Notes: generated from the letters alone by a model not told the origin. 64,000 bases of DNA from Williamsia faeni (GCA_003202005.1 QJJF01000002.1:124001-188000); one strand, 5' to 3'. Numbered from the stretch's first letter, positions 46,878 through 58,095 are shown. Numbers and translations: made by a program.

Positions 46878-48290
46878 CTAGATATCCAGACCGAGCAGGG
46901 CGTTCTCGAGCACCTCGGGCATCGCCGGATGGATCCAGTACTGGCCCCGCGCCAGGGTGCGCGCGTCGATGCCGAATGACATCGCCTGGATCAGTGGCTG
47001 GATCACGGTCGGAGCCTGCGGGCCGATGATGTGCCCGCCGAGCAGTCGGCCGGTTCCCTTCTCCGCGATCAACTTGCACAGGCCGGTGGTGTCTTCCATC
47101 GCCCAGCCGTAGGCGACATCGCCGTAGGCCTGGATCTTGACGGTGATGTCCAGGCCGGCGTCGATGGCCTGGGTTTCGGTCAACCCGACCGAGGCGATCT
47201 GCGGGTGGGTGAACACCGCCGCCGGGACGAACCGGTTGTCGAAGGAATCGAGATCGGTTCCGTCCCAGTCTCGCAGCAGGTTTGCCTGTACAACGCGCCC
47301 CTCGTGGTTGGCGACGTGCTTGAGCTGGTGCGGAGAGCTGACGTCACCCAGTGTCCAGACACCTCGAGCTGCGGTGCGGCCGTATGCATCCCGACGGATC
47401 CGGCCTTCGTCGTCCACGCCGACACCGATGGAGTCGAGTCCTAGTTTGTCGGAGTTGGGGATCCGGCCGACGGCAACGAGCAATGCGTCGGCGTCGAGGA
47501 CGGTACCGTCGCCCAGTTCCATCCGCAGTCCCCGCTCGGTGGACTGTAGGTCGGTGATCTTGGCGTTGAATTGCACATCCCAGGCGGCGGAGGCGATCTC
47601 GGTGAATCGGGCCGAGATGTCGTGGTCCTGGGCGCGGAGCATCGCACCGCTGCGGGCGATGATCGTGACTTTGGAGCCCAGTGCGCCGAAGACATGGGCG
47701 AACTCTGCGGCGATGTAGCCGCTGCCCACGATGATGAGGTGTTCGGGCACCTCCGGCAGTCGCATGACGTCGTCGTTGGTATGGAAGGTCACGCCGCTGT
47801 CGGTGATGACCTCGGGTATCACCGGGCGCGAACCGGATGCGATGACAACCTTGGTCGCCAGGACGAGATCGCCTGCGGCAGTGCGCAATCGGTACCGGCC
47901 GTCGGCATCGACACCGTCGAATTCGACATGGCTGGAGTAGACCGTGATGTTGTCGCAGTCCTCGACGCGGTATCGCTTGCCGCCGGCGGAGATCGGGTCG
48001 ATGCGCCCGAAGACCCGGTTGACGATGCCGGGCCAGTCCACCGAGGTGACCGAGCCGGTGACACCGAGACGCTCGCCTTCCCTGATGGTCGCGGCGACCT
48101 CGGCGGCGTAGACGAACATCTTGGTGGGGATGCAGCCGACGTTCAGGCAGGTACCGCCGTAGATGCTCTCTTCGAAGATCGCGATCTGCTGGTCGTCGAA
48201 TCGCTCGTCGGGGATGGAATTACCGGTACCCGATCCGATGATCGCCAGATCAACCCTCTTCGGTTCCCCGATGGCTGTCGGTTCAGGCAT
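46878..48290 (-). CDS. mtr: Mycothione reductase
   Basis: NADPH-dependent flavoprotein that reduces mycothiol disulfide, the main redox buffer of actinobacteria. '[12 protein letters not shown]' binds FAD, the redox pair is in '[16 protein letters not shown]', '[20 protein letters not shown]' binds NADPH, and the C-terminal catalytic histidine is in '[17 protein letters not shown]'. 470 residues from ATG 48290 (GAGG upstream); the start overlaps the preceding hydrolase gene by 8 bp. Same order as Rv2855-Rv2854. Confidence 0.95.
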   Translation of the reverse strand: MPEPTAIGEPKRVDLAIIGSGTGNSIPDERFDDQQIAIFEESIYGGTCLNVGCIPTKMFVYAAEVAATIREGERLGVTGSVTSVDWPGIVNRVFGRIDPISAGGKRYRVEDCDNITVYSSHVEFDGVDADGRYRLRTAAGDLVLATKVVIASGSRPVIPEVITDSGVTFHTNDDVMRLPEVPEHLIIVGSGYIAAEFAHVFGALGSKVTIIARSGAMLRAQDHDISARFTEIASAAWDVQFNAKITDLQSTERGLRMELGDGTVLDADALLVAVGRIPNSDKLGLDSIGVGVDDEGRIRRDAYGRTAARGVWTLGDVSSPHQLKHVANHEGRVVQANLLRDWDGTDLDSFDNRFVPAAVFTHPQIASVGLTETQAIDAGLDITVKIQAYGDVAYGWAMEDTTGLCKLIAEKGTGRLLGGHIIGPQAPTVIQPLIQAMSFGIDARTLARGQYWIHPAMPEVLENALLGLDI

Positions 48291-49299
48291 TCTGTCCACC
48301 TCGTATTCGTTCTTGGTTGCTCAGCAACCAGTTGTCCATTTCGGTGTACGCGAGTTCGCGGACACCTGCGCTCGACAAGAAGACGTCATGCCGGGCACCG
48401 GGCACGGGCACCACGCTGGTTCGGTTGCCCAGGCAGCCGGCCCAGCGAGCGATCTGTCGCGTATCCAGAACGCCATCGGCCGAATCGATGTGCGGCACCG
48501 CACCATCGGGGCCGGGACCGGCGAGTGTTGTCGCATCGGAGCGGAGCACCAGCGACGGGACCCCGACATCGAGTCCCTGATGCAGGCGGGCCTGGCCACG
48601 ACGGACCGCGCTGAGGAATCCGAATGTCACCGGATATCCGTCGAGCGGTTTGTAATTGAGGTCGTACTCCCACTCGCCGTGGACGGAGTTGTGCAGGCTC
48701 CGGCCGTAGGCTCCCTCGAGTTTGCGGGGGATCGCCTGCAGTGGACGGACTCGGGCGACCGAGTTGATCACGGTGGTGCCGACGGTACGAAGGAGCGGCG
48801 CGCCCTGCAGATCGAACCAGGGCGAGTTCAGGATCAGGCCCGCCGGGCCACCGGCCGACGGGCTGGGTCGCGAGCGCAGCCGGTCGAGCCACAGCGGGGT
48901 GATCAGGCCTCCGGTGGAGTGGGCGACCACGATCACCGGGACGCCTTGTGTCTCCGTGTTGATCTGGGCCAGGGCCAGGTCGAGTTCGGTGTCGTAGGCC
49001 GCCAGATCGGTGATTTGGTGAGGGGTCTGCCCAGGACGTTGCGAACGACCGCATTTACGCAGATCCAGGGCGTAGAACGCGTAACCTCGCGAGGTGTAGA
49101 ACTCGGCGAGTTCGCGCTGGAAGAAGTAGTCGGTGAAGCCATGGACGTAGAGGACCGCCGCGGACGGGGCCGACGGCTCCCGGTGACGGACCAGCGTCGC
49201 CGCGATCTGGCCCTCACCGTCGGGATCGGGTCCCAGATCGAAGGTCAGTGTCGAGAAGTCCGGGCCGAGGGCATCGGGCTGCCAGGAGGAAGGTGCCAC
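48283..49299 (-). CDS. Alpha/beta hydrolase (lysophospholipase-like)
   Basis: Serine hydrolase of 338 residues, counterpart of Rv2854. '[20 protein letters not shown]' carries the oxyanion hole, the nucleophile is Ser in '[15 protein letters not shown]', and the histidine is in '[12 protein letters not shown]'. The substrate is unknown. GTG 49299 is chosen because the longer frame (to 49449) adds an unconserved basic segment reaching the divergent mqo promoter. It overlaps mtr by 8 bp, so the two are co-translated. Confidence 0.85.
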   Translation of the reverse strand: MAPSSWQPDALGPDFSTLTFDLGPDPDGEGQIAATLVRHREPSAPSAAVLYVHGFTDYFFQRELAEFYTSRGYAFYALDLRKCGRSQRPGQTPHQITDLAAYDTELDLALAQINTETQGVPVIVVAHSTGGLITPLWLDRLRSRPSPSAGGPAGLILNSPWFDLQGAPLLRTVGTTVINSVARVRPLQAIPRKLEGAYGRSLHNSVHGEWEYDLNYKPLDGYPVTFGFLSAVRRGQARLHQGLDVGVPSLVLRSDATTLAGPGPDGAVPHIDSADGVLDTRQIARWAGCLGNRTSVVPVPGARHDVFLSSAGVRELAYTEMDNWLLSNQERIRGGQNA

Positions 49300-49433
49300 G
49301 ATTGTCCACTCTAGAGCGCGCCGGTGCCGGGGGTGTCGCGGCGCGGCGTGGACGGCCAGTTGGAGAAGACCCCGGCGGATGAGGAACAATGTTCGGCACA
49401 GGTAGATAGGCTGAAACAGGAAGTTGAGCTGGA

Positions 49434-50990
49434 GTGTCTGAGTCTGCAACCCCGCGCGACGGTGGAGTGATCACAACCGACATTGCGCTGGTAGGCGCGG
49501 GAATCATGAGCGCCACGCTGGCGACGCTGTTGCATCGCCTGCAGCCGGATTGGTCGATCAGCATTTACGAGCGCCTCGACGCCGCCGCCGCCGAGAGCAG
49601 CGATCCGTGGAACAACGCGGGCACGGGGCACTCCGCACTGTGTGAGTTGAACTACACCCCGCAGACCGCCGACGGCGATGTGGACATCACCAAGGCACTG
49701 ACGATCAACGAACAGTTCCAGGTGTCCCGTCAGTTCTGGGCCAACTCGGTCGAGACCGGTGTCCTCGGTACTCCCGAAGAGTTCATCAACCCCATTCCTC
49801 ACGTGGGCTTCGTCCACGGCGCGTCGAATGTCGACTATCTTCGCAAGCGTTACGACAACCTGGCCGGGCAGACCCTGTTCAAGGGCATGGAATACATCAC
49901 CGACCCCGACGAGTTCACCAAGCGCCTGCCGCTGATGTCGGCCGGCCGCGATTTCTCGGATCCGGTGGCACTCAACTGGTTCACCGGCGGCACGGACGTG
50001 GACTTCGGCGCGCTCACCCAGCAGATGCTCGGCTTCGTCGGCCGTTCCGGTGGCACCGTGAACTTCGGTCACGCCGTCACGAACCTGGACAAGCAGTCCG
50101 ACGGCAGCTGGCAGCTCAAGGTCAAGAACCTGCGCACCAAAGAGAAGTCCACGGTCAAGGCGAACTTTGTGTTCGTCGGTGCCGGTGGTGGCGCGCTGCA
50201 GCTCCTGCAGAAGTCGGGGATCAAGGAAGCCAAGGGATTCGGTGGCTTCCCGGTCAGCGGCGCATTCTTCCGCTGCACCAACAAGGACCTGATCGCCGAC
50301 CACAGCGCCAAGGTCTACGGCAAGGCCGCGGTGGGTGCACCCCCGATGTCCGTCCCGCACCTCGACACCCGCGTCATCAACGGCACCGCCGGACTGCTGT
50401 TCGGGCCGTATGCCGGCTGGTCGCCGAAGTTCCTCAAAGAGGGCAAGAACACCGACCTGCTCGCGTCGATCAAGCCGGGCAACGCGATCCCGATGTTGTC
50501 GATCGCTCCCAAGGAATTCGGTCTGCTGAAGTACCTGATCAGCGAACTGGCCGCCGGACCCGCCGACCGGGTGGAGACACTGTCCGAGTTCGTGCCCCGG
50601 GCTGCCGGTGAGGACTGGGAGATGATCGTCGCCGGCCAGCGCGTCCAGGTGATCCGAAAGAAGGGTCGCGGCGGCGTGCTCGAGTTCGGTACCGCGGTGG
50701 TCGCCGCCGAAGACGGCAGCATCGCCGGTCTGCTGGGCGCCTCACCGGGTGCCTCGACGGCCGTTCCGGCCATGCTGGACGTTCTCGAACGCTGCTTCCC
50801 GAAGCACTACCAGTCCTGGGAGCCGCAGCTCACCGAGATGATCCCGTCGTACGGCACCAAGCTGAACGACAACCCGAGCCTGTTCGGGCAGGTGTGGGAT
50901 TGGTCATCGAAGATCCTGAAGTTGGCCGACAACCACGGTCAGGGCACCGGTGACGCATCTGCTCACCTGGCAGCACCTGCCGCCGTGTGA
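49434..50990 (+). CDS. mqo: Malate:quinone oxidoreductase
   Basis: Peripheral membrane flavoenzyme oxidising malate to oxaloacetate with electron transfer to menaquinone. The FAD motif is '[18 protein letters not shown]', followed by '[20 protein letters not shown]'. The 518-residue length is normal (about 500). GTG 49434. Neighbouring order (mqo, GNAT, chelatase, cobO, cobB) is that of Rv2852c-Rv2848c. Confidence 0.96.
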   Translation: MSESATPRDGGVITTDIALVGAGIMSATLATLLHRLQPDWSISIYERLDAAAAESSDPWNNAGTGHSALCELNYTPQTADGDVDITKALTINEQFQVSRQFWANSVETGVLGTPEEFINPIPHVGFVHGASNVDYLRKRYDNLAGQTLFKGMEYITDPDEFTKRLPLMSAGRDFSDPVALNWFTGGTDVDFGALTQQMLGFVGRSGGTVNFGHAVTNLDKQSDGSWQLKVKNLRTKEKSTVKANFVFVGAGGGALQLLQKSGIKEAKGFGGFPVSGAFFRCTNKDLIADHSAKVYGKAAVGAPPMSVPHLDTRVINGTAGLLFGPYAGWSPKFLKEGKNTDLLASIKPGNAIPMLSIAPKEFGLLKYLISELAAGPADRVETLSEFVPRAAGEDWEMIVAGQRVQVIRKKGRGGVLEFGTAVVAAEDGSIAGLLGASPGASTAVPAMLDVLERCFPKHYQSWEPQLTEMIPSYGTKLNDNPSLFGQVWDWSSKILKLADNHGQGTGDASAHLAAPAAV

Positions 50991-51002
50991 TAGGTATCGC
51001 AT

Positions 51003-51461
51003 ATGACAGCCACCGCTAGCCTGCACCGCAGTTGGACCCAGGACATCGCCCTGCCGACTCTGTACAAGATCTTCCAGCTGCGGATGGAGGTGTTCGTTGT
51101 CGAGCAGGCGTGTCCCTATGCCGAACTCGACGGCCGAGACCTCGATCCGGGCACCCGGCACCTGTGGCTGGAAGAAGACGGCGAGATCATCAGTACACTC
51201 CGTCTGCTCGAAGAGCACGAGGGCGGCGTCACGTCGTTCCGGATCGGCCGACTGTGCACCGAACGTTCGCGTCGTGGACAGGGACACACCAGCCGACTCC
51301 TGCAGACGGCATTGGCCGACGTGGGCTCGAACCTGTGCCGGATCCACGCACAGACCTACCTGGTCGAGATGTATGCCAAACACGGCTTTGCCATCGACGG
51401 TGAGGAATACCTGCTCGACGGTGTGCCCCACGTCCCGATGAAGCGTGGCGGATATCGCTGA
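51003..51461 (+). CDS. GNAT acetyltransferase (ElaA-like)
   Basis: Single-domain acetyltransferase of 152 residues, counterpart of Rv2851c. '[20 protein letters not shown]' is the ElaA signature and the acetyl-CoA loop is '[14 protein letters not shown]'. The substrate is unknown. Its end overlaps the chelatase start by 17 bp. Confidence 0.9.
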   Translation: MTATASLHRSWTQDIALPTLYKIFQLRMEVFVVEQACPYAELDGRDLDPGTRHLWLEEDGEIISTLRLLEEHEGGVTSFRIGRLCTERSRRGQGHTSRLLQTALADVGSNLCRIHAQTYLVEMYAKHGFAIDGEEYLLDGVPHVPMKRGGYR

Positions 51462-53349
51462 CGGTCTGACGAACCCGGTCGCCCCGGATCTCCCGTTTCC
51501 GTTCAGTGCGGTGGTCGGACAGGAACAGCTCAAGCTTGCGCTGATCCTGTCCGCGATTGCGCCGTCGATCGGCGGGGTGCTGATTCGCGGAGAGAAGGGC
51601 ACCGCCAAGACGACGGTGGTCCGTGCGTTGGGTCCCTTGCTGCCGCGACGGACCGATTCGGCGGCGGCCGTTGTCGAACTCCCGATCGGCGCCACCGAGG
51701 ACCGGGTGATCGGTTCGCTGGATCTGCAGAAGATCCTCTCCGAGGGTGCCAAGGCTTTCACCCCCGGTCTGCTGGCGCACGCGGACGGTGGTGTCCTCTA
51801 CATCGACGAGGTCAACCTGCTCGCCGATCATCTCGTCGACGTGCTGCTCGACGCGGCCGCGACCGGCCGGGTGGTCATCGAACGAGATGGCGTGTCGCAC
51901 ACACAATCTGCGCGTTTCGTCCTGGTCGGCACGATGAATCCCGAAGAGGGTGAACTGCGGCCGCAGCTGCTCGATCGATTCGGGCTGGCGGTCGATGTCA
52001 CTGCGCCGCGCGAGGTTTCGCAGCGCGTTGCGGTGATCGAACGCCGGATGGCCTATGAGGCCGATCCCGCCGAGTTCGCGTCCGAGTACACCGTGGCTGA
52101 TTCCGAGATTGCCGCGGCAATCGAAAAGGCCAGGGCTGCACTGGAATCGGTGATATTGCCGACGGCGCAGTTGCGCCGGATCGCGGCGATCTGCCTGGAA
52201 CTCGACGTCGATGGTCTGCGCGGTGACCTCGTGGTCACCCGGACGGCCCGGGCCCATGCGGCGTGGCGTGGAGCAAGTGAGGTCGAGGACATCGACGTTC
52301 GGCGGGCTGTCGAGCTGGCGTTGCCGCACCGGCGCCGCCGCGACCCCTTCGACGAACCCGGCTTGACCGAGCAGCAGATCGACGACGCGCTCGACAATGC
52401 CGACCAGCAGGCACAAGAGCCTGGCAGTTCCGACAACAACAGTGCCCCTCAGGATTCCGCCCCGTCCGATGGCGGCGAGTCGCCGGCGGACAGGCCGGAT
52501 CCCGATCCGGACGACCCCGGCGGCGGTGGGCCGCCACCGCCCGGTCCGGGTTTTTCACCGGATCGCCGGGGCGTCGCAGTGAAGGCGTTGCGCGCCACGG
52601 GAGTCGGTAACGGCGAACCGGGTCGGCGCTCGCCGTCGCTGAGCAGCCGGGGCCAGGCTGTGCGTGGTGTGCGGGACGGCGGCCACGGCGTGCATCTGAT
52701 GGACACGATTCTGGCGGCGGCCGCCGAGCACATCGAACGGGGCCAGCTCCGCCTGCAGGTGTTGCCACAAGACATCCGCAAGGCCGAGCGCCGTGGCAAA
52801 GAGGGCAACCTCGTGGTGTTCGTCCTCGACCTCTCGGGTTCGATGACCGCCCGCAAGCGTCTCGACGCCGTATCCGGCGCGGTCGTGTCCATGCTCACCG
52901 ATTCGTATCAACGCCGCGACCGGGTTGCCGTGGTCACCCTGCGGGGTGCCGGAGCCGAGGTCACCGTGCCGCCGACACGGTCGGTGGACGCCGCGCTGCG
53001 CAGGCTGGCCGGTGTGTCGACCGGTGGCCGGACGCCGCTGGCCGAAGGGTTGCTGACCGCACGGGACGTGGTTCGCCGCAACGCCTACAAAGAGCCGAAC
53101 CGGCGACCGTTGCTGGTGGTGCTGACCGACGGCCGTGCCACCTCGGGTAGCGGGGCGCTGGCCCGCGCCGGGGTCGCTGCGGACCGACTGCGCCGCGACG
53201 GAACGTCGACGGTCGTGGTCGATTGTGAACAGGGCATGGTTCGTCTCGGTCTGGCGCGGGTGTTGGCCGGCCAGTTGGGCGGCGAGTGTGTCCAGCTCGC
53301 CGATCTGACCGCGGGTGGTGTCGCCGCAGTCGTCAGGTCGGCTGCGTGA
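51445..53349 (+). CDS. Fused chelatase-type AAA+/VWA protein
   Basis: Protein of 634 residues joining a ChlI-like AAA+ domain (Walker A '[16 protein letters not shown]', Walker B '[18 protein letters not shown]') to a ChlD-like C-terminal von Willebrand A domain with MIDAS '[14 protein letters not shown]', linked by an acidic, proline-rich stretch at about 325-370. Annotated as magnesium chelatase in relatives (Rv2850c). With no chlorophyll made here and cobO-cobB next door, a motor subunit for cobalt insertion with CobN is more likely. GTG 51445. Confidence 0.9.
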   Translation: MADIADGLTNPVAPDLPFPFSAVVGQEQLKLALILSAIAPSIGGVLIRGEKGTAKTTVVRALGPLLPRRTDSAAAVVELPIGATEDRVIGSLDLQKILSEGAKAFTPGLLAHADGGVLYIDEVNLLADHLVDVLLDAAATGRVVIERDGVSHTQSARFVLVGTMNPEEGELRPQLLDRFGLAVDVTAPREVSQRVAVIERRMAYEADPAEFASEYTVADSEIAAAIEKARAALESVILPTAQLRRIAAICLELDVDGLRGDLVVTRTARAHAAWRGASEVEDIDVRRAVELALPHRRRRDPFDEPGLTEQQIDDALDNADQQAQEPGSSDNNSAPQDSAPSDGGESPADRPDPDPDDPGGGGPPPPGPGFSPDRRGVAVKALRATGVGNGEPGRRSPSLSSRGQAVRGVRDGGHGVHLMDTILAAAAEHIERGQLRLQVLPQDIRKAERRGKEGNLVVFVLDLSGSMTARKRLDAVSGAVVSMLTDSYQRRDRVAVVTLRGAGAEVTVPPTRSVDAALRRLAGVSTGGRTPLAEGLLTARDVVRRNAYKEPNRRPLLVVLTDGRATSGSGALARAGVAADRLRRDGTSTVVVDCEQGMVRLGLARVLAGQLGGECVQLADLTAGGVAAVVRSAA

Positions 53350-53387
53350 GTAGTTCTGGTGTTGTTGTGGTGTAGAAGGGAATTGTT

Positions 53388-54002
53388 GTGCCCCAGGGTG
53401 TTCCATCAGTCATTCCGGACGACGGGCTGACCACGCGCGCTCGGCGCAATCAGCCGGTACTCGCGGTCCACACAGGCGACGGCAAAGGTAAGTCGACGGC
53501 GGCCTTCGGGATGGCGATGCGCGCCTGGAACGCGGGCCTCGACATCGGTGTCTTCCAGTTCGTGAAGAGCGCGAAATGGAAAGTGGGCGAGGAGGGCGCG
53601 CTGACCGCGCTCGGAGAACTGCACGACGCGACGGGCCAGGGAGGTCCGGTGCAGTGGCACAAGATGGGCGAGGGCTGGTCGTGGATTCGCCATACCGGCG
53701 ACGACGCCGATCATGCCGAGCAGGCGGCGCAGGGGTGGGCCGAGATCCGTCGCCGCATCATCGATCAGCAGCATCAGTTCTACGTTCTCGACGAGTTCAC
53801 GTATCCGATCAACTGGGGCTGGATCGACCTCGACGATGTTCTCGAGGTGCTGACGGCCCGCGAGGGCAAGCAGCATGTGGTGATCACCGGGCGCCGGGCG
53901 CCGGCTGAATTGATCGAGGCCGCCGATCTGGTGACGGAGATGGTCAAGGTCCGCCATCCCATGGACGCCGGCCGCAAAGGTCAGAAGGGCATCGAGTGGT
54001 GA
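53388..54002 (+). CDS. cobO: Corrinoid adenosyltransferase CobO
   Basis: Transfers the adenosyl group of ATP to cobalt of corrinoids. The P-loop is 'HTGDGKGKSTAAFGMAMRAW'; 'FVLDEFTYPINWGWIDLDDV' and 'ITGRRAPAELIEAADLVTEM' are family hallmarks. 204 residues, GTG 53388 after AGAAGGG. It overlaps cobB by a few bases. Confidence 0.97.
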   Translation: MPQGVPSVIPDDGLTTRARRNQPVLAVHTGDGKGKSTAAFGMAMRAWNAGLDIGVFQFVKSAKWKVGEEGALTALGELHDATGQGGPVQWHKMGEGWSWIRHTGDDADHAEQAAQGWAEIRRRIIDQQHQFYVLDEFTYPINWGWIDLDDVLEVLTAREGKQHVVITGRRAPAELIEAADLVTEMVKVRHPMDAGRKGQKGIEW

Positions 54003-55420
54003 CTGCGTCCCCACCGGCCATCGTGATTGCCGCCCCCTCGTCGGGCAGCGGAAAGACCACGATCACAACGGGTTTGATCGGTGCGCTGGCGCGCCGCGGC
54101 CATCAGGTCGCGCCGTTCAAAGTGGGACCGGACTACATCGACCCCGGTTACCACGGCATCGCCGCCGGCCGTCCGGGCCGAAACCTCGATCCGGTGCTGG
54201 TCTCCGAGGAGCGGATCGGTCCGCTGTATCGGTCGGGTTCGGCCGGCTGCGACATCGCGGTCATCGAGGGTGTGATGGGCCTGTTCGACGGCCGGATCAC
54301 CGAGGATCACATGCCGGCGATCGCCCCCGGTTCGACCGCGCAGGTGGCCAACATCCTCCGAGCGCCGGTGGTACTGGTCGTCGACGCCTCGGGGCACAGC
54401 CAGTCTCTGGCGGCGATCCTGCACGGATTCGTCAGCTACGACCCGGGTATCGACATCCGCGGCGTCATCCTCAACCGGGTGGGTTCGCCACGACACGAAT
54501 ACGTGTTGCGCCAGGCCTGTGACCGCGCCGGACTCCAGGTATTCGGTGCCGTACCGCGCAACCCGGAGATGGCGGTGCCTTCCCGGCACCTCGGTCTCAT
54601 ACCGGCCGCCGAACGGGGACCCGAGGCGATTGCCGCCATCGAGGCGATGACCGAATTGGTCGGTGGCGCCGTGGACGTCCCGGCGCTGGTGGCTGCGGCC
54701 GACATCGGGCCGGCCGGCCGCTCGGGACCGGTCTGGTCGGCCGACGACGAGGTCGGGGAGCAGACGAACGATGGCCCCGGCCTGACCGTCTCCAGACCGG
54801 TGATCGCGGTGGCCTCCGGTGCGGCGTTCACGTTCGGCTACGCCGAGCACGGGGAACTGCTGCGGGCTGCCGGTGCCGAGGTCGTGACCTTCGATCCGGT
54901 TGTCGATCTGCTTCCGGACGGTTGCGCCGGAGTGGTGATCGGGGGCGGGTTCCCCGAAGAACACGCCGCGGCGCTGGCGTCGAACAGGCCCTTGCTCACC
55001 GCGCTGCGGGCGGCCGCGGGATCCGGGATTCCGATCCATGCCGAATGCGCGGGGTTGCTGTATCTGTCGCAAAGCCTCGACAACCATGCGATGGCCGGGG
55101 TACTGCCGCTCCGTGGAACATTCGGCAAGAGACTGACTTTGGGCTATCGCGATGCGGTGGCCGTCACCGATTCGGTGCTGTTCGACGCCGGTACGCGCGT
55201 CCGTGGCCACGAGTTCCACCGGACAACGGTGACGGCAGTCGACGATTCGACGCCGTCGGCCTGGGGCTGGCGTCGCGATGGCGTGATCGAAACGGAAGGC
55301 TGGACATTGTCGGGGCCGGGTACCGCGGTGCATGCGTCGTACCTGCATACGCATCCGGCCGGGAATCCCGAGGCGGTCTCGCGTCTGGTGGGTGCCGCCC
55401 GCCGGATTCGGGTCGAGTAA
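53996..55420 (+). CDS. cobB: Cobyrinic acid a,c-diamide synthase
   Basis: Glutamine-dependent amidation of the a and c carboxylates of (hydrogeno)cobyrinic acid. 'IAAPSSGSGKTTITTGLIG' binds ATP; the glutaminase nucleophile is in 'IPIHAECAGLLYLSQSL', and the histidine near 'RVRGHEFHRTTV'. Length 474. The start is GTG 53996 or GTG 53999, both overlapping the cobO stop. In M. tuberculosis cysG follows directly; here a four-gene insertion intervenes. Confidence 0.96.
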   Translation: MVTASPPAIVIAAPSSGSGKTTITTGLIGALARRGHQVAPFKVGPDYIDPGYHGIAAGRPGRNLDPVLVSEERIGPLYRSGSAGCDIAVIEGVMGLFDGRITEDHMPAIAPGSTAQVANILRAPVVLVVDASGHSQSLAAILHGFVSYDPGIDIRGVILNRVGSPRHEYVLRQACDRAGLQVFGAVPRNPEMAVPSRHLGLIPAAERGPEAIAAIEAMTELVGGAVDVPALVAAADIGPAGRSGPVWSADDEVGEQTNDGPGLTVSRPVIAVASGAAFTFGYAEHGELLRAAGAEVVTFDPVVDLLPDGCAGVVIGGGFPEEHAAALASNRPLLTALRAAAGSGIPIHAECAGLLYLSQSLDNHAMAGVLPLRGTFGKRLTLGYRDAVAVTDSVLFDAGTRVRGHEFHRTTVTAVDDSTPSAWGWRRDGVIETEGWTLSGPGTAVHASYLHTHPAGNPEAVSRLVGAARRIRVE

Positions 55421-55422
55421 CG

Positions 55423-57042
55423 ATGACGGACAGATCGCCGGAAGTGGACCTGAGTGCGGGTCTGCTGGCCGGGCTCGACATGACCGACCTGAGCGACAGC
55501 CCGGTGGTGATGCGTGATCTCCTCGAAGCGGTGCTGGCCGTGGGCAGTGGCCTGGACCTCGACGCCACGCTGCAGCGGATCATCAATGTCGCGGTGGGGG
55601 CCCTGGATGCCCGCTACGGCGCGCTCGGGGTGCGCGGTGACGATGGCCGGCTCTCGGCCTTTGTGCACACGGGTATCGAACCGCAGGTGCGCTCGACGAT
55701 GGGTCACCTGCCGGTGGGCCGTGGTGTTCTCGGGCTGCTGATCAACCATCCGCAGGTGCTGCGCATCGACGAGTTGGGTGCACATTCCAGTGCGGTGGGG
55801 TTCCCGCCCAACCATCCGCCGATGGCGACATTCCTCGGGGCACCGATCATCGTCCGGGGATCGGTGTTCGGGAGCATCTATCTCACCGAGAAGGTCACCG
55901 GTGGCGGATTCACAGACGCCGACGAGGTAGCCGTCCGCGTGCTGTCTGCTGCGGCCGGTGTGGCGATCGACAATGCCCGGCTGTACGAGATTGCGCGCAC
56001 CCGCGAGCGATGGATGCGGATGCTCGCGCGCCGCGGCGCCGGACCACTGGCGGGGGCGGCGCTCGAGGACACCCTCACCTCGCTGGCCCTCGATCTCGCC
56101 GATTTGGCCGATGCCACAGATGTTTTCATCCTCGGGACCGATGACAACCGGGCCACCGTACTGGCGCATACCGGCGAACTACCCGAGCTCGGCGCCTTCG
56201 AACTGGGCCAGTCATCGGCGATCGTCGTCGCACCGGCAGTGCAGGTTCCGGTGCCGCTGGTGCGGGGCGGGGCCCAGTGGGTCACCTTGGTGCCGTTGTT
56301 GCGTGCCGGCGGACGTTTCGGCGTGATCATGTTGACGCATCACCGTCGGCCTGCCTGGGCCGAAGAAGAAGAATCCGGACTGATCGCCACCGCCGACATC
56401 GCGTCGATGGCACTGGCTTACGACCTCCAGCAGGCGGTGACCCGTGAGATGCATATGCTCACCGACCGTCACCGGATCGCCCGGGACCTCCATGACCACG
56501 TCATCCAGCGCCTTTTTGCGATCGGGATGTCGTTGCAGTCGTTCTCATCGAGGACCGGGGGCGATGAGCAGCTCAGCCAGGCGATCGTGGACCTGGACCG
56601 GACCGTCGAGCAGATCCGCACGGCCATCTTCGATCTCAGCACGTCGGGCGAAGGTGCTCAGGATTCGGCCACGTTGCGCCGGCGGGCCCTGGACATCGTC
56701 ACCGAGTTGTCGGCTCACGCACCGATCTCGCCTTCGGTGCGTTTTGCCGGACCCGTCGACACCCTGGTGCCATCTCGGTTGGACGGACACATCGAAGCTG
56801 TTCTGCGCGAAGGTATTTCCAATGCCCTACGGCATTCGAAGGCTGACCGGATCGACGTTCTCGTCTCGGCGGACGATGTGCTGAGCATCTCGATCACCGA
56901 CAACGGGTCGGGAATCGGGGCGACCGTGACCCATAGTGGACTGAACAATCTGGCGCGCCGGGCCGAGCAGAACGACGGCACTTTCTCGATCTCCGATACG
57001 CCCGGCGGCGGCACCACCATCACCTGGACCGTGCCGTTGTGA
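55423..57042 (+). CDS. DosS/DevS-like heme sensor histidine kinase
   Basis: Cytosolic sensor kinase of 539 residues: GAF-A (about 40-185), GAF-B (205-335), dimerisation/phosphoacceptor domain with H357 in 'RIARDLHDHVIQRLFAIG', and an HATPase domain with 'EAVLREGISNALRHSKADR' and 'DNGSGI'. GAF-A closely follows M. tuberculosis DosS: 'ARYGALGVRGDDGRL' and 'GFPPNHPPMATFLGAPI', where H131 aligns with the heme ligand I recall as H149. It should therefore bind heme and sense redox state, oxygen, NO or CO. ATG 55423 is 2 bp after cobB. The likely partner is the regulator at 58096-58758. Confidence 0.88.
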   Translation: MTDRSPEVDLSAGLLAGLDMTDLSDSPVVMRDLLEAVLAVGSGLDLDATLQRIINVAVGALDARYGALGVRGDDGRLSAFVHTGIEPQVRSTMGHLPVGRGVLGLLINHPQVLRIDELGAHSSAVGFPPNHPPMATFLGAPIIVRGSVFGSIYLTEKVTGGGFTDADEVAVRVLSAAAGVAIDNARLYEIARTRERWMRMLARRGAGPLAGAALEDTLTSLALDLADLADATDVFILGTDDNRATVLAHTGELPELGAFELGQSSAIVVAPAVQVPVPLVRGGAQWVTLVPLLRAGGRFGVIMLTHHRRPAWAEEEESGLIATADIASMALAYDLQQAVTREMHMLTDRHRIARDLHDHVIQRLFAIGMSLQSFSSRTGGDEQLSQAIVDLDRTVEQIRTAIFDLSTSGEGAQDSATLRRRALDIVTELSAHAPISPSVRFAGPVDTLVPSRLDGHIEAVLREGISNALRHSKADRIDVLVSADDVLSISITDNGSGIGATVTHSGLNNLARRAEQNDGTFSISDTPGGGTTITWTVPL

Positions 57043-57214
57043 AGGCCTGGAGCCTCTGAACGGATCCGGGTGGCCGCCGAGGTATCTTCCGCCACAACGG
57101 AATTGACGCCATCGTGGAAATCGAAAGGCTGGTCCTGCCTGCCGATCACAGTCTGGGTCCGACGCTCGGGTACGGTGAGACCCACTGGTTTGCGACGAGC
57201 GCTGGGGGGTTGTC

Positions 57215-58060
57215 ATGGAGCCGCTGACACGCCGAACCGTGACTGTTCACGGCCACGAACTTTCCTACCTGGACAGCGGCACGGGCGCGGTGGTGCTGTT
57301 CATCCACGGGATTCTCGGTTCGCAACGCCAGTGGACTCACCTGATCGACCGTCTGCAGGACGACCACCGGTTGATCGTGCCAGACCTCTTCGGGCACGGC
57401 GAGTCGGACAAGCCGGTGGGAGACTATTCGCTCGGTGCACACGCGGCAACGCTGCGCGACCTGCTCGACCGCCTCGGAATCGAGCAGGTCACCCTCGTCG
57501 GCCACTCTCTCGGCGGGGGCATCGCGATGGTGTTCTACTATCTGTTCCCGTCGCGCGTCAAGCGGTTGGTGCTGGTTTCGAGCGGTGGGTTGGGTCGGGA
57601 GGTCAACCCGGTTCTGCGCGCCGCGTCGCTGCCAGGGGCCGAATGGGTCCTGCCCGTCCTGACATCAGGGTGGATTCGTACAGGTGCCGAGAGTGCCGGG
57701 CGGGCCCTGTCGAGAGCGGGCTTGCGAGCCGGCACGGATATCACCACGATCTGGCAGGGCTTCACCTCGCTCGGAGACGCGGCAAGCCGACGTGCCTTTT
57801 TGGCTACGACCCGCGCCGTCATCGACCCCGGGGGCCAGACAGTCAACGCCCATGACTACTTGCCCGACGTCGAGCCGATCCCGACCCTCATCGTCTGGGG
57901 ATCCCGGGACCGGATGATCCCGGCCTGGCATGCGATCGGCGCGCAGAAGGCGGTCCCGGAATGTCGAGTCGAGCTGTTCGAAGGGGCCGGCCACTTTCCG
58001 CACCTTGATGAACCGGACCGCTTCGCCGACGTTCTACGTGACTTCATCGCGACAACCTGA
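57215..58060 (+). CDS. Alpha/beta hydrolase
   Basis: Serine hydrolase of 281 residues. 'VVLFIHGILGSQRQW' (oxyanion hole), nucleophile in 'VTLVGHSLGGGIAMVFYY', acid in 'IVWGSRDRMIPAW', histidine in 'FEGAGHFPHLDEPDRFAD'. The pattern resembles C-C bond hydrolases and esterases of the MhpC/RsbQ type; the substrate is unknown. ATG 57215 follows GGGGGG. It lies between the sensor kinase and the convergent response regulator and could belong to the same response. Confidence 0.85.
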   Translation: MEPLTRRTVTVHGHELSYLDSGTGAVVLFIHGILGSQRQWTHLIDRLQDDHRLIVPDLFGHGESDKPVGDYSLGAHAATLRDLLDRLGIEQVTLVGHSLGGGIAMVFYYLFPSRVKRLVLVSSGGLGREVNPVLRAASLPGAEWVLPVLTSGWIRTGAESAGRALSRAGLRAGTDITTIWQGFTSLGDAASRRAFLATTRAVIDPGGQTVNAHDYLPDVEPIPTLIVWGSRDRMIPAWHAIGAQKAVPECRVELFEGAGHFPHLDEPDRFADVLRDFIATT

Positions 58061-58095
58061 ACCGCCGCCACTTCGAACCAGGCACGGCAAACAAT

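Noticed and set aside
53981-55354. 457-codon minus-strand open frame
   Set aside because: Antisense to cobB, which has clear catalytic motifs; no ribosome site.
54922-55422. Upstream extension of the DosS-like kinase to 706 residues
   Set aside because: The extra part reads out of frame through cobB; the ATG at 55423 follows the cobB stop by 2 bp and starts a DosS-like sequence.
57043-57214. DosR box upstream of the alpha/beta hydrolase
   Set aside because: Only scattered GGGTCC and GGGTAC words occur; no palindromic core with correct spacing was found.
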